A DNA stretch of 64,000 nt from Dinoroseobacter sp049800835 (GTDB lineage Bacteria; Pseudomonadota; Alphaproteobacteria; Rhodobacterales; Rhodobacteraceae): NCBI RefSeq assembly GCF_049800835.1, contig NZ_JBNAFU010000001.1, positions 1,364,001-1,428,000 of the forward strand. The letters run 5' to 3'. The notes beneath the pieces were generated by a model. The model saw only the letters and a list, made by a program, of their open reading frames with translations. It did not search any database and was not told the origin of the DNA. Shown here piece after piece: positions 42,802-52,498 of the stretch (within the stretch, counting starts at the first letter, position 1; each line of letters begins with the position of its first letter). A program made the translations under genes and the position numbers.

Positions 42802-44111
42802 GCGGCACCCTCCTGGTTCAGTTTGTCCAGCCGGGCGCGCACGGACAGGCCGTGCGCCTCAAGGCTTTCTGAAATCGCAAGTTGCTCGGCCGCCGGACCT
42901 ATTGCGGCAAGGCTCTCAGGCGTCATCCGCGCCAGCGTCGTGCGCTTGACGAAATCCATCACCGACAGCCCCGACGAGAACCGCGCCGAACGCGCCGTGG
43001 GAAGAACGTGGTTCGGACCACCGACGTAGTCGCCAATGGCCTCCGGTGTCCAGGCACCGAGAAAGATCGCCCCCGCATGGGTGATCTGATCCGACAAGGC
43101 TTCGGGATCGGCCACACATAACTCCAGGTGTTCCGGCGCGATGCGGTTCGACAGTTCAGCGGCCTTATCCAGGTCGGCCACAGTGATCACCGCTCCGAAA
43201 TCGCGCCAGCTCGGACCCGCGATCGCGCGTCGTTCCAGCGTTTCCAGCCGCGCCTCCACGGCGGACGCCACCGCGCGCCCGAAGGCGGCGTCATCCGTGA
43301 TCAGGATGGATTGCGCGCTTTCATCGTGCTCTGCCTGGCTCAGCAGGTCTATGGCAATCCAGTCCGGGTCGTTATCGGCGTCCGCAATGACCAGGATTTC
43401 CGACGGACCCGCGATCATGTCGATACCGACCTTGCCGAACACCCGGCGCTTCGCGGCGGCGACGAACGCGTTGCCCGGCCCGGTGATCTTGTCCACCGGG
43501 GCAATGGTTTCGGTACCGTAAGCCATGGCCGCCACTGCTTGTGCGCCGCCAATCCGGTAGACGGTATCCACGCCGGACAGGCGCGCCGCCAACAGGACCA
43601 ACGGGTTGACGATACCGTCTGGGGTGGGTGCGCAGATCACCAGCCGCTCGACCCCTGCCACCTGCGCCGGAATCGCGTTCATGAGCACCGATGAAGGATA
43701 GCTTGCCAACCCGCCGGGCACGTACAACCCGGCCGCCGACACCGGCGTCCAGCGCCAGCCCAGTTCCGCTCCGGTCGGGTCGGTCCAGCGGGCATCCTCG
43801 GGCAACTGATGTGCGTGATAGGCGCGGATCCGATCCGCAGCCAGTTCCAGCGCCGCGCGGTCCGCTGCGGGAACCTTCGCGATTTCCGCCGCCATCTCCG
43901 CGGGAGTAAAGGCAAGGGTTTCGGGGGTCAGATCGAGCCGGTCGAACTTCGCCGTCAGGTCAAGCACAGCCGCGTCGCCGCGGGCGCGCACATCGGCGAT
44001 GATACCTGCCACAACGGCATCCACGTCGGGGCTGTCCTCGCGCTTCATCGACAACAGGCGCGTGAACTCGGCCTCGAAGTTGGCCTCGCTGGCATTGAGA
44101 TACATGGGCAT
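42798..44111 (-). CDS. hisD: Histidinol dehydrogenase
   Basis: A 437-aa zinc enzyme that oxidises L-histidinol to histidine in two NAD steps. Present are the family motifs GLYVPGGLASYPSSVLMNA, KITGPGNAFVAAAKR and IDMIAGPSEILVIAD; the zinc region LLSQAEHDESAQ with Gln and His ligands; and GDYVGGPNHVLPT with the Asp ligand. Length is normal. It lies with housekeeping genes rather than a his operon, as usual in this family. Confidence 0.96.
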   Translation of the reverse strand: MPMYLNASEANFEAEFTRLLSMKREDSPDVDAVVAGIIADVRARGDAAVLDLTAKFDRLDLTPETLAFTPAEMAAEIAKVPAADRAALELAADRIRAYHAHQLPEDARWTDPTGAELGWRWTPVSAAGLYVPGGLASYPSSVLMNAIPAQVAGVERLVICAPTPDGIVNPLVLLAARLSGVDTVYRIGGAQAVAAMAYGTETIAPVDKITGPGNAFVAAAKRRVFGKVGIDMIAGPSEILVIADADNDPDWIAIDLLSQAEHDESAQSILITDDAAFGRAVASAVEARLETLERRAIAGPSWRDFGAVITVADLDKAAELSNRIAPEHLELCVADPEALSDQITHAGAIFLGAWTPEAIGDYVGGPNHVLPTARSARFSSGLSVMDFVKRTTLARMTPESLAAIGPAAEQLAISESLEAHGLSVRARLDKLNQEGAA

Positions 44112-44173
44112 GGGCCAGTGCTCCTTCTTGAGGATGCTACATAGCGGCGCCGCCCAACACCCTCAAGCGCGTG

Positions 44174-44647
44174 TCACTCGTGGGTGGGCACTTTGCGCGA
44201 CGGGGCCAGATAGGGGCGGGTCACATCCTGCAGGGTGACGTTCAGACACTCGACATCCAGTCCGATCGCCCCGTCGCCTGCCAATGTTATCTCGACGCGG
44301 CCCGTGCCGTCCTCAACCGGGTCGAACGTGATCGCCAGCACCGACAGAACCGTGTCTGCATCGCGGCTGATCCCGGCGGTCTGCACCTTCGAAACGTCGT
44401 CGATGGCCAGAACCGATTGCACCCGTTCCAGCGGGCGGCCGCGCTGCGTGGCGCGGTCCTTGTCTTCCCAGCGAAACCGGTTCAGCAGCATGCCAAAGCG
44501 CCGCTGACTGGCTTTCCATGTCATCTCGGATCCCGGCAGCACCGCGTCCTGCAGCAACGCCGAGATGACTTGCAAGTCGTCTGTATCTTCGGCCTTCAAC
44601 CGCAGCGGGCGTTCAGCGCCATCCTCGAAACTGGCATCTTCGCTCAT
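44174..44647 (-). CDS. DUF2948 family protein
   Basis: A 157-aa protein of unknown function found beside murA in many alphaproteobacteria. LRLKAEDTDDLQVISALLQDA and MTWKASQRRFGMLLNRFRWE are typical stretches. It overlaps the murA stop by 4 bp, so expression is linked to peptidoglycan precursor synthesis. Confidence 0.9.
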   Translation of the reverse strand: MSEDASFEDGAERPLRLKAEDTDDLQVISALLQDAVLPGSEMTWKASQRRFGMLLNRFRWEDKDRATQRGRPLERVQSVLAIDDVSKVQTAGISRDADTVLSVLAITFDPVEDGTGRVEITLAGDGAIGLDVECLNVTLQDVTRPYLAPSRKVPTHE

Positions 44648-45912
44648 GACGCTTTCACCCGTTCGATCTGAGCTCCGCAGGCGCCCAGCTTTTCTTCGAC
44701 CCGCTCGTACCCGCGGTCGAGGTGATAGACGCGGCTGACCACTGTCTCGCCCTCTGCCGCAAGCCCGGCAAGGATCAGCGATACGGAGGCCCGCAGATCG
44801 GTCGCCATGACCGGCGCGCCTTTCAGTCGGTCCACGCCGGTGACGGTTGCGGTGCCGCCATGCACATCAATCGCAGCCCCCATGCGCATCAGTTCCGGGG
44901 CGTGCATGAAGCGGTTTTCAAAGATTTTCTCTTCCAGCACACTTTTGCCCTCCGCCGTGCAGAGCAGCGCCATCATCTGCGCCTGCAGGTCGGTGGGAAA
45001 GCCGGGGAAGGGTTCTGTCACCACATCCACGGCGCGCACCCGTCCGTTCTTGCGTGCGACCCGCAAGCCGCCAGGTTCCTCGGTCACCGAAATCCCGGCC
45101 TGATCGAGCTTTTCGGCAAAGGCGCCGACCAGATCCATCCGCCCGCCTTCCAGCAATACCTCTCCGCCCGTGATCGCCGGAGCCAGCATATAGGTCCCAA
45201 GCTCGATCCGGTCGGTCACCACAGGGTGCGTTGCGCCATGCAAGCGGTCCACGCCCTGAACGGTGATTTCGGAGGTGCCTTCCCCCTCGATCTGTGCGCC
45301 CATCGCCCGCAGACACCGTGCCAGATCGACGATCTCGGGCTCGCGCGCGGCGTTCTTGATCACGCTGGTACCCTTGGCCAGCGTCGCCGCCATCAAAACG
45401 TTCTCCGTGGCCCCGACCGACACGAACGGAAACTCGACCACTGCGCCCTTCAGCCCGCCGGGGGCCTTGGCATGCACGTATCCTTCGCGCAGATCCAACT
45501 CCGCCCCCAGCGCCTCCAGCGCTTTGAGATGCAGGTCAACCGGCCGCGCCCCGATCGCGCAACCGCCTGGCAACGAGACGACCGCATGCCCGTCGCGCGC
45601 CAGCATCGGCCCCAGCACAAGGATCGAGGCGCGCATCTTGCGCACGATGTCATACTCGGCGGTGTGGTTGTTGAGATCGTGGCTCGACATGGCCAGGACC
45701 TTGCCGTCCTGAAGGCTGCTCACCTCCGCCCCGAGAGATGCCAGGAGCTCCGTCATCGTCGCGATGTCGCTCAGACGCGGCGCATTGGTCAGGGTCAGCG
45801 GCTCTTCGCTCAGCAAGGTTGCCGGCATCAGGGCGAGGCACGCGTTCTTCGCCCCGGCAATCGGGATCGCCCCCGACAAGGGTGCGCCGCCCCGTACGAT
45901 TATCTGATCCAT
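44644..45912 (-). CDS. murA: UDP-N-acetylglucosamine 1-carboxyvinyltransferase
   Basis: A 422-aa enzyme for the first committed step of peptidoglycan synthesis, adding enolpyruvate to UDP-GlcNAc. The N-terminus MDQIIVRGGAPLSGAIPI, the active-site loop PGGCAIGARPVDLH with the fosfomycin-target Cys, and FPGFPTDLQAQMMAL are all intact. It starts 12 bp after a 58-aa basic protein gene. Confidence 0.97.
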   Translation of the reverse strand: MDQIIVRGGAPLSGAIPIAGAKNACLALMPATLLSEEPLTLTNAPRLSDIATMTELLASLGAEVSSLQDGKVLAMSSHDLNNHTAEYDIVRKMRASILVLGPMLARDGHAVVSLPGGCAIGARPVDLHLKALEALGAELDLREGYVHAKAPGGLKGAVVEFPFVSVGATENVLMAATLAKGTSVIKNAAREPEIVDLARCLRAMGAQIEGEGTSEITVQGVDRLHGATHPVVTDRIELGTYMLAPAITGGEVLLEGGRMDLVGAFAEKLDQAGISVTEEPGGLRVARKNGRVRAVDVVTEPFPGFPTDLQAQMMALLCTAEGKSVLEEKIFENRFMHAPELMRMGAAIDVHGGTATVTGVDRLKGAPVMATDLRASVSLILAGLAAEGETVVSRVYHLDRGYERVEEKLGACGAQIERVKAS

Positions 45913-45924
45913 CTGCCCTTGCCC

Positions 45925-46101
45925 CTAGTCTGTCGCGGTGCTGGTTTTGTCCTGCGCGCCGCCTGCATCCGCCTTGCGTGCCCGTGCCTGAGCCTTGCGA
46001 CGGCCCATATTCGCCTTGAGCGCCGCCTTCAACCGCGCCTCGCGCGCGGCTTTGGGTGTAAGCTCGGCTGTCCCGTCGCTGCCCTTTGGATTTCTTGCCA
46101 T
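45925..46101 (-). CDS. Small basic protein upstream of murA (58 aa)
   Basis: A 58-residue protein, MARNPKGSDGTAELTPKAAR at the start, then an Arg/Lys/Ala-rich helix (RLKAALKANMGRRKAQARAR) and an acidic tail. No signal or membrane segment. The close spacing to murA (12 bp) and coding-like composition support it. It could bind nucleic acid, but nothing shows this. Confidence 0.65.
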   Translation of the reverse strand: MARNPKGSDGTAELTPKAAREARLKAALKANMGRRKAQARARKADAGGAQDKTSTATD

Positions 46102-46209
46102 GCGGTTGTCTTACCCCAGCGCGGAAAAAGCGTCCAGATTGCGCTTGCGTCACGCCGCGATTGCGTCTAATCAGCCGCCCACATTGGCGCGCGAACCTGC
46201 GCCCCGGAT

Positions 46210-46284
46210 GCTGTGGTAGCTCAGTGGTAGAGCACACCCTTGGTAAGGGTGAGGTCGAGAGTTCAATCCTCTCTCACAGCACCA
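46210..46284 (+). tRNA. tRNA-Thr (GGT)
   Basis: A 75-nt cloverleaf with acceptor GCTGTGG/TCACAGC, D-stem GCTC/GAGC, anticodon stem CACCC/GGGTG with loop TTGGTAA (anticodon GGT), T-loop TTCAATC and encoded CCA. It stands alone, divergent from the murA block. Confidence 0.95.
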
Positions 46285-46454
46285 CCTCCCCCATCGACCT
46301 TTCATTTTGCGAGCGATGAACTGCTGCCGACCCCGTATCGGATGATCCCTCGCCGACGGGATGCCTGTCGCTGTAACGCGGCACAATATGGTTAACATAA
46401 CTTGAAAAAGGCGGCAGAAACTGCCAAACCACGTTGGGTGGATAGGTATTGATT

Positions 46455-46928
46455 ATGGTCGCTTTTCAGAGACTGAAGACAACATTGGCATATGCGCGGC
46501 TTGGCTTGATTTCGCTGACCGCAACGATCGCGCCGATTACCGGCACTGCGCAAGAGCTTTGCGGGACCGACCTTTTTGAAGGCGAGCCGGACGCAGACAT
46601 CCTGATGAACCTGACGGTGGAGTTTCTCGATGTCCTTGAAAGCAACGGGGTTGTCGCGTTTCAGGGTAGCGATGGGCGCGTGTCGATCGATGCCGCGCGT
46701 CAGGCACTTCAGGACGGCGTCGGAAGTGCGAACCTGTTGGCCTGCGTGGTGAACTCTGACGCGATCGAATTTGCGGGAGGCGCGCAAAACCAGGTCATCG
46801 GGTGCGGGACCGGCGGGCAACCATCCTTGTTGCAGGCGGGCAGCCCAAGGATCGGAACCGCCACAGGGCAGCTTTTCTGCACGCAGGAGGTTGTGGCCAG
46901 ATCGCAGTTTTTCGGGTCGGAGTCCTGA
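46455..46928 (+). CDS. Secreted protein of unknown function (157 aa)
   Basis: Starts at the ATG at 46455 after GGATAGG (a TTG two codons earlier is possible). The N-terminal signal peptide (ARLGLISLTATIAPITGTAQ) probably ends after GTAQ. The mature ~125 residues contain four cysteines (ELCG, LACV, IGCG, LFCT) that could form two disulfides. I do not recognise the family. It lies 27 bp before the glycosyltransferase and may be co-transcribed. Confidence 0.6.
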   Translation: MVAFQRLKTTLAYARLGLISLTATIAPITGTAQELCGTDLFEGEPDADILMNLTVEFLDVLESNGVVAFQGSDGRVSIDAARQALQDGVGSANLLACVVNSDAIEFAGGAQNQVIGCGTGGQPSLLQAGSPRIGTATGQLFCTQEVVARSQFFGSES

Positions 46929-46955
46929 CGTCCGCCCCGAGTTGGAAAACACTTC

Positions 46956-49019
46956 ATGATCTCGGCAATCGTCCCATTCCGTAACTGGTCACTGGAAAGG
47001 CTTGAGGTGTGCATCGGCTCGCTGCGCGACCTGCCTGCGATTTCTGAAATCATTCTCGTGGATTTCGGATCCTCCGAACCGCTGGCTCCGGTACCCGGGT
47101 GCCGCGTTGTGCGGGTTGAAGCCGACAGATGGTGCCTGTCTGAGGCCAACAATATCGGCATCGCGGAAGCGACAAACGACGTCATCCTCAAAATCGACGC
47201 CGATGTGCGATTGCTGGTCCCAGACGACACACTCCGGCAACTCGCCCAAACCGTCGCTGACGGCGATGTGGCCTTCTACGTCCTTCAGGCGACCGACTTT
47301 CAGTTCCAAAACGGACGTCCAAGCCGCAAACGGCTGCGTGCGAATTGGGGCGAAGGATGTTGCAACCTGTTCAGCCGTGCCGACGTGATTGAAATCGGTG
47401 GGTTCGATACCCGATTTTTCGACTATGGCGGCGAGGACAACGACCTGTGCCAGCGCTTGCGACGCTATGGCAAGCGGGTAGAGATCTATCTGTCCGACAA
47501 GGTGATGCACGAACGCCATCCACCTTCCGAACCGCAAGCCTCGGGCCGGTTCACTGACAGCCACAAGAAGACGCTTCTGGCAGACTGTTCAATCTTTCGT
47601 CCGCAACCGTTTCGCTACTCCGATTATCTGGACGAGGGCGTTTTTGGACCTGCGATCACCGTAGCCATCGCGACCATCGATCGCCCCAACAGGGCGGAAC
47701 ACCTGGCCTATTGCCTGAACGGGCTGGCACAGCAGACCTTCAAGAGTTTTGAGGTGCTGATCTGCGAGAACGGGTCGCCCAAGGCAGCGCGCCTGAAGGA
47801 AGCGGCGCTGCGCAAATCCTTTCCCACACTCGATATCCATCTGCACGAGCTCGATGATCCGTCGATCCCCAAAGCGCGTAACCTGATCACCGACCGCGCA
47901 CGCGGCTTCTACATCGCGATCCATGATGACGACGATTTCTCCGTACCGACCCGCTTTGAGGAGCAGATGGCCTGCATGGCGGCAGAGGACGGCGCGCATG
48001 GTTGCCACTCCAGCTGGGTCGAGTTCGACGAGGAGTCCGGGCGCCTGACCTCCTTTCTCGGGCAGGCGCGCGACATAAACCAACTGCTGCGCCGCCGTGG
48101 GAAAGTGACCTTGCACAGCTCCGGCTTTTACCGCCTAGATGTGCTCGGACGCGTACGCTACGACGAAACGATGACACTCGGTTCTGATTACGACCTCAAC
48201 ATCCGGATGCTTTTGGCAGGGTACGAAATCCCGCATACCGGAAAGTTTCACTGTTTGCGCCGCTGTCACGATTCCAGTGTTTCCAAGCATGGGGTCATTA
48301 CGCAAAGGGAAGTCTCGGACCGCACCAACGGGGCCTACAAGTACTTTCTCGGGGAACCGTTTTTGGCAGCGGTTCGGGCCGAAGCCGAGGAAGGGTTGTG
48401 GGTCACGGGCTTTCCGACAATGCGGGAAATGCTGGCCTTCCTACCCACCGGGTTCGGCGCGTTTCATATCGACCTCGACCTGGAGGCCGCCTTGATCCTT
48501 GGTTGCGATCCGATTTTTGGCGCCACGGGGGAAGGCAGACACTGCACGGTGGAAGGGCTCGATTTCCTGCCCGCTTCACAGGGGTATGGCAACAACACCA
48601 GGCTCGTCATGCGGGCGCGCCAGGCTTTGACCGCTGGAGAAACGCTGGAAAAACTGCCCGCGTTTTCCGGCCTGCCGGGTGTCAGCGTGGTGTCTGCATC
48701 CGAGTTGGAGGCCCATTCAAGTCTGCAAAGCCTCGACGGGCTTCGGGTGGAACGGGGCCAACGGCGTGTGATCTCGCGCTGCTACGCGGATATGACAGAA
48801 GCCTTGAGCGCGCTGCCCGCCTCCGTGCTGTCCTTCGGACTGGAGGAGATCGAGTTTTTTGCCGTGAACCATCCCGAGCCTGGGGTTCATGTCCTGCTGG
48901 GCGCATTCGAAACCGTGGCAGACCTTAACTATGCTCTGGGCGTGGCGAACGCTGGCACGGTCGGAGATTTCTTTGCCGTAACCAACAAGGGCAAGCGCGG
49001 AGGGTTCAATGGAACTTAG
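46956..49019 (+). CDS. Tandem GT2 family glycosyltransferase
   Basis: A 687-aa cytoplasmic protein with two GT-A domains. Domain 1 (about 1-205) starts MISAIVPFRNWSLERLEVC, has the metal motif KIDADVRL and GGEDNDLCQRLRRYGK. Domain 2 (about 225-460) starts ITVAIATIDRPNRAEHLAYC and has IHDDDDFSVPTRFEEQM. The C-terminal ~210 aa match nothing I know. The gene overlaps the next one by 11 bp. It should transfer sugars to a surface or protein acceptor; donor and acceptor are unknown. Confidence 0.82.
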   Translation: MISAIVPFRNWSLERLEVCIGSLRDLPAISEIILVDFGSSEPLAPVPGCRVVRVEADRWCLSEANNIGIAEATNDVILKIDADVRLLVPDDTLRQLAQTVADGDVAFYVLQATDFQFQNGRPSRKRLRANWGEGCCNLFSRADVIEIGGFDTRFFDYGGEDNDLCQRLRRYGKRVEIYLSDKVMHERHPPSEPQASGRFTDSHKKTLLADCSIFRPQPFRYSDYLDEGVFGPAITVAIATIDRPNRAEHLAYCLNGLAQQTFKSFEVLICENGSPKAARLKEAALRKSFPTLDIHLHELDDPSIPKARNLITDRARGFYIAIHDDDDFSVPTRFEEQMACMAAEDGAHGCHSSWVEFDEESGRLTSFLGQARDINQLLRRRGKVTLHSSGFYRLDVLGRVRYDETMTLGSDYDLNIRMLLAGYEIPHTGKFHCLRRCHDSSVSKHGVITQREVSDRTNGAYKYFLGEPFLAAVRAEAEEGLWVTGFPTMREMLAFLPTGFGAFHIDLDLEAALILGCDPIFGATGEGRHCTVEGLDFLPASQGYGNNTRLVMRARQALTAGETLEKLPAFSGLPGVSVVSASELEAHSSLQSLDGLRVERGQRRVISRCYADMTEALSALPASVLSFGLEEIEFFAVNHPEPGVHVLLGAFETVADLNYALGVANAGTVGDFFAVTNKGKRGGFNGT

Positions 49020-49602
49020 CTTCGACTATGCGCCCGACCGGCAATTCTACGTTGTCCGCTTCACGGCGGGCAGCTACGAAAGCGTTCCGATCATTCGCGA
49101 GATGCGGTTCTGGGGGGTTGACCGCGCGCCATGCCCACGCCTGAGCACCATGGCCGCGCTTCTGGCGCTGAAACACCACCCGATGGCGACGGTGACTTTA
49201 AAAGACGCGGCGGTGAACCCGCCCGTGTGCACGGCGCTCTCCCAATACTTCGACGTTGAAATCCATCCGGACCGATATGACGTCAACCGCAGGGATCTGG
49301 CCGGCGGGGAAAAGATCGTCGCCCCCGCGCGCTTCAGTCAGGCGGGAAAACAGAACTTCGTCGAGGGGTCCGAGGCCCTGACATGGATAAGTCTGGAAGA
49401 CCTGCGTGGACCATTCGGTGGACATGTCAGAACCAACTTGGATGCTTTCGATCTGACCGAAGACGAAAAGAACCTGATCATCGCCCTGTGCTGTGCCGGC
49501 AGGGATGTCGGTCATATCGTGATGGACAAGGCGCGGCCCGAGCTTGCCGAGGTTCTTCACCGGATCGGACTGGAACTGGTCGATCTCTCGGACGCGGCCT
49601 GA
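49009..49602 (+). CDS. Protein of unknown function coupled to glycosyltransferase (197 aa)
   Basis: The ATG lies inside the end of the glycosyltransferase gene, so the two are translationally coupled. The protein is soluble, with no signal or membrane segment. Features are MELSFDYAPDRQFYVVRF, a central RDLAGGEKIVAPARFSQ stretch, and a C-terminal helix-rich part. No family is recognised. A partner or modifying enzyme for the glycosyltransferase is the simplest guess. Confidence 0.65.
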   Translation: MELSFDYAPDRQFYVVRFTAGSYESVPIIREMRFWGVDRAPCPRLSTMAALLALKHHPMATVTLKDAAVNPPVCTALSQYFDVEIHPDRYDVNRRDLAGGEKIVAPARFSQAGKQNFVEGSEALTWISLEDLRGPFGGHVRTNLDAFDLTEDEKNLIIALCCAGRDVGHIVMDKARPELAEVLHRIGLELVDLSDAA

Positions 49603-49630
49603 CGCGGCAGACGGCTTCCCGCGGCCCGAG

Positions 49631-51073
49631 CTACCTTTCCAATCGACCGCGCAACTTTGCAATGACGCTGTTCCGCAACCGATCTTCAGCGCTGGGTTGC
49701 GGCGCTCGCGCAGGTCGCGATGCCGCGGTGGAACTGCCTGCGAGATAGATTTCCAGCGTCCCGGGTTCAGGGTTCACCCCGGAGCGCGTGAAGTCCCGCG
49801 CAATTCCTCCGATCTTGGTGGCGAGCAGACTAGCGGCCGCCGCCGTCGAGGCATCGTAGTACCGAACGTGGTTCTGGGAGATCCGGTAGCCAACCCGCCG
49901 GATCGCCACAACCGGAAGCCCGTAGCTTTCCACCACGGTCTGGGTGGTCTCGATCGCGTCGTCTACAACCGTGCCCGCTGCGAAGATAGCCATCGCCATG
50001 CTGGTTGCGCCAGGAATGGCCGGAGCCGGTGGGCTCAGGCCAGCCGCAGGCAAGGCCCCGGCAGCGGGTGCCACGCCAAGCGCATCGGGCTGTACGAACG
50101 TGGTGAACGCATCATCCAGTGCCGCCACGGCAACATCCGGGCCCGTCTCTCGAGGGCCCGCAAATGTCCCGATAGACAGCGACGCCAGAAGCTCGGGCCT
50201 GGTCGGAGTGGCGGTGAAAAGCCCCGCAACACCTGCACGCGGGGCAAAGACGGGCAACGGGCTTGGATCGGCCCGCAACCGCTCAAGACTTGGACGCGTC
50301 GCGACCGAAGTACGACCGCTGAGTGCGGCATCGGCACCCGCAGGGGCAAACGAGGTCAAGATCGGAGCGGTATCCTGCAAGCGCGGCGTTGCCGCTATGC
50401 CGATCGGCGGCGTCTGTAGCACCGCCCTCGTTGCAGGCTCTCCGACATCCGGCAGGGTATCGGCCTGTGGCGCGTTCGGGAACGGGATGTTCAGAGCTGC
50501 AAGCGCAATCCCCGCTTCCTCTACCGCTCGGGGGATAGACGGCGCGGTCGGCTGAGAGAAGGACGCCAAGGGCACAATCTCCGCCGTGAGGTTGTCCAGC
50601 ACCGAAGGCCCCCTTTCAGGCACCTGCACGGGGTCCGCAGTCGCTACAGCACGGGTAAATTCTGCCGGTGGCGCGGCAGCGGTATCGCGCACCTGTGTCA
50701 AAGGCATAGTCTGAGTGCTGGCCACGTCGTCGCGCAAGGACAACTGATCCGGCACCAACATCACACCGACGCCAACGCCGATCCCGGCGCAGAACCCGAG
50801 GCTGATTTGAACCAAGCGTTTCCACGGCGCGCGGGTTTCGTTGGCAGCTCGGACCTTGGGGCTGACCGATGCGCTGGTGGCCCCGAACCGCATCTTCTCT
50901 GCCATCTCGACGCTTCGAATGCTGGGTTCTCCGAATGGCTTCGTCTTGATCGGCGTGCCTTCCTCCGCACGCGCGCGCAAAACCGCCTCTCGCTGAGCGC
51001 GCGCTTTCTCAAGGCGCTCTTCCCAGTTCGTTTCAGCACGAATTCTCTGTTCTTCGGACGAAATGCTTTCCAC
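49631..51073 (-). CDS. Single-pass membrane protein with LytR_C-like C-terminal domain
   Basis: A 480-aa protein from a GTG at 51073 with GGAGG upstream. It has a charged N-terminal region (1-85), one membrane helix at about 87-107 (RLVQISLGFCAGIGVGVGVM), a long Pro/Ala-rich linker (110-375) and a compact C-terminal domain (about 385-450) containing YGLPVVAIRRVGYRISQNH and VRYYDASTAAAASLLATKIG. That domain resembles LytR_C domains. The topology puts it in the periplasm. The role is unknown, perhaps cell-wall related. Confidence 0.6.
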   Translation of the reverse strand: MESISSEEQRIRAETNWEERLEKARAQREAVLRARAEEGTPIKTKPFGEPSIRSVEMAEKMRFGATSASVSPKVRAANETRAPWKRLVQISLGFCAGIGVGVGVMLVPDQLSLRDDVASTQTMPLTQVRDTAAAPPAEFTRAVATADPVQVPERGPSVLDNLTAEIVPLASFSQPTAPSIPRAVEEAGIALAALNIPFPNAPQADTLPDVGEPATRAVLQTPPIGIAATPRLQDTAPILTSFAPAGADAALSGRTSVATRPSLERLRADPSPLPVFAPRAGVAGLFTATPTRPELLASLSIGTFAGPRETGPDVAVAALDDAFTTFVQPDALGVAPAAGALPAAGLSPPAPAIPGATSMAMAIFAAGTVVDDAIETTQTVVESYGLPVVAIRRVGYRISQNHVRYYDASTAAAASLLATKIGGIARDFTRSGVNPEPGTLEIYLAGSSTAASRPARAPQPSAEDRLRNSVIAKLRGRLER

Positions 51074-51320
51074 TCGTCAAACCTCCAACACTGGAGCTTC
51101 CTAATTTTCGGTGAGTCTCGAGTCGACCCTAAAAACCAAAGCATTGCATGGGCAGGCACGGCAACGCAATCACAGGTCTGCGATATGAACCGGTCCAGCC
51201 GTTCATGGCGAGGCTTCCTTGCGCGGCGCACGCTACAACGTGCTTTCCGCTGTCAAACCGGACCTGCGGGTCAAAAGATGCAACTCCACTATTGTGGGAT
51301 GCGTGTTGCGGCGGCAGTGT

Positions 51321-51340
51321 GCGAGGCAGGTTCGCCTCGC
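51321..51340. promoter_or_regulatory. Inverted repeat GCGAGGC-N6-GCCTCGC before RND operon
   Basis: A 7-bp perfect inverted repeat 21 bp before the ATG of the efflux adaptor. It could be an operator for an efflux repressor or a leader hairpin affecting translation. The rest of the 288-bp spacer to 51073 shows no gene. Confidence 0.3.
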
Positions 51341-51361
51341 TCACGAACGGAGAAGATCTGA

Positions 51362-52492
51362 ATGGTTACCCTACTGACGCGTCACATCGCCGTGTGGGCC
51401 TGCTTGGCCACCCTCGGCTCCACGGCACTCGCGCAGGACCCTCCGGCCCCCAAGGTGACCGTCGCGGCGGCGTATACCGAAGAGTTGATCGACGAGGTGC
51501 TGTTCATCGGTCGCGGAGAGGCTGTCGACAAGGCCGACCTTGTCGCGCGGGTCAGCGGGTTCGTCGACGAAGTCCTGGTCAAGGACGGCCAATTTGTTCA
51601 GCGCGGCGATGTGCTGTTCCGGATCGAGCCGGACATTTACGAAGCAACCCTTGCCGCCCGCGAAGCTGACCTCGGACAGGCAAACGCGAACCTCGATCTC
51701 GCAGAACTCGAGCTTGTTCGCAAGGAAGAGTTGCTGGAACGGGATGTGGGCACCGAAGCGGAACGGGATATCGCGTTTGCCAACAACCAGGTCGCGCAAG
51801 CACAGGTCAAAATAGCGGAATCCGCAGTACGCATGGCTCAGCTCGATGTCGATTATACCGAAGTTCTGGCCCCCTTTACCGGGCGTATTGGCCGCGTCGG
51901 TGTCAGCGTCGGGGAACTCGTGGGCCCCACAACGGAACCGCTGGTCAACATTGTGCGCGTGTCGCCGATCTATGTAGAGTTTTCTCTGACGGAGCGTCAA
52001 TTCGTGAACGTCCTCGAACAGACCGGCGCAACGCAGAACGAACTTGTCGGCAGCGCAACGACCCCGGATGTCTACGTGATCCTGCCCAACGGAGACGAAC
52101 TGCCTGAAAAAGGCCGCGTGGTGTTCGTCGACAACCGTGTGGACCCAACGACGGCGACAATCACTGTGCGTGCCGAGTTTCCGAACGAACGCGAACTGAT
52201 CATCGACGGATCATTTGTCACTGTTCGCATCGAAGAGACAGAACCGACCGAAGCGCTCTTGATCCCGCAGGCAGCTGTGCAGCGGGACCAGCGTGGGGAT
52301 TTCGTGCTGGTCGTGGGCCAACAGCAAACGGTTGAACAACGTTACATCACCAGCGGACGGCAGGTTGAAACCGCAGTGGTGGTCGAAGATGGCCTGCGCG
52401 AAGGGGAAACCGTGATTGTGGAGGGTCTGCAACGCGTCCGCCCGGGCGTACCGGTCGATTCCGTACTCGCCGGCACCCCGGTCGAGGAGTAG
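51362..52492 (+). CDS. RND efflux periplasmic adaptor subunit (MFP)
   Basis: A 376-aa HlyD/AcrA-type adaptor with a Sec signal peptide (HIAVWACLATLGSTALA). The lipoyl motif halves are ARVSGFVDEVLVKDGQFVQR and APFTGRIGRVGVSVGELVG, separated by the coiled-coil hairpin (about 95-150). The beta-barrel and membrane-proximal domains follow. The RND pump gene begins 6 bp after its stop. No outer-membrane factor gene is present, so a shared TolC-type channel is needed. Confidence 0.92.
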   Translation: MVTLLTRHIAVWACLATLGSTALAQDPPAPKVTVAAAYTEELIDEVLFIGRGEAVDKADLVARVSGFVDEVLVKDGQFVQRGDVLFRIEPDIYEATLAAREADLGQANANLDLAELELVRKEELLERDVGTEAERDIAFANNQVAQAQVKIAESAVRMAQLDVDYTEVLAPFTGRIGRVGVSVGELVGPTTEPLVNIVRVSPIYVEFSLTERQFVNVLEQTGATQNELVGSATTPDVYVILPNGDELPEKGRVVFVDNRVDPTTATITVRAEFPNERELIIDGSFVTVRIEETEPTEALLIPQAAVQRDQRGDFVLVVGQQQTVEQRYITSGRQVETAVVVEDGLREGETVIVEGLQRVRPGVPVDSVLAGTPVEE

Positions 52493-52498
52493 GGTCGC

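Noticed and set aside
44722..46170. 482-codon open frame on the plus strand
   Set aside because: Antisense to murA; shadow composition and no ribosome site.
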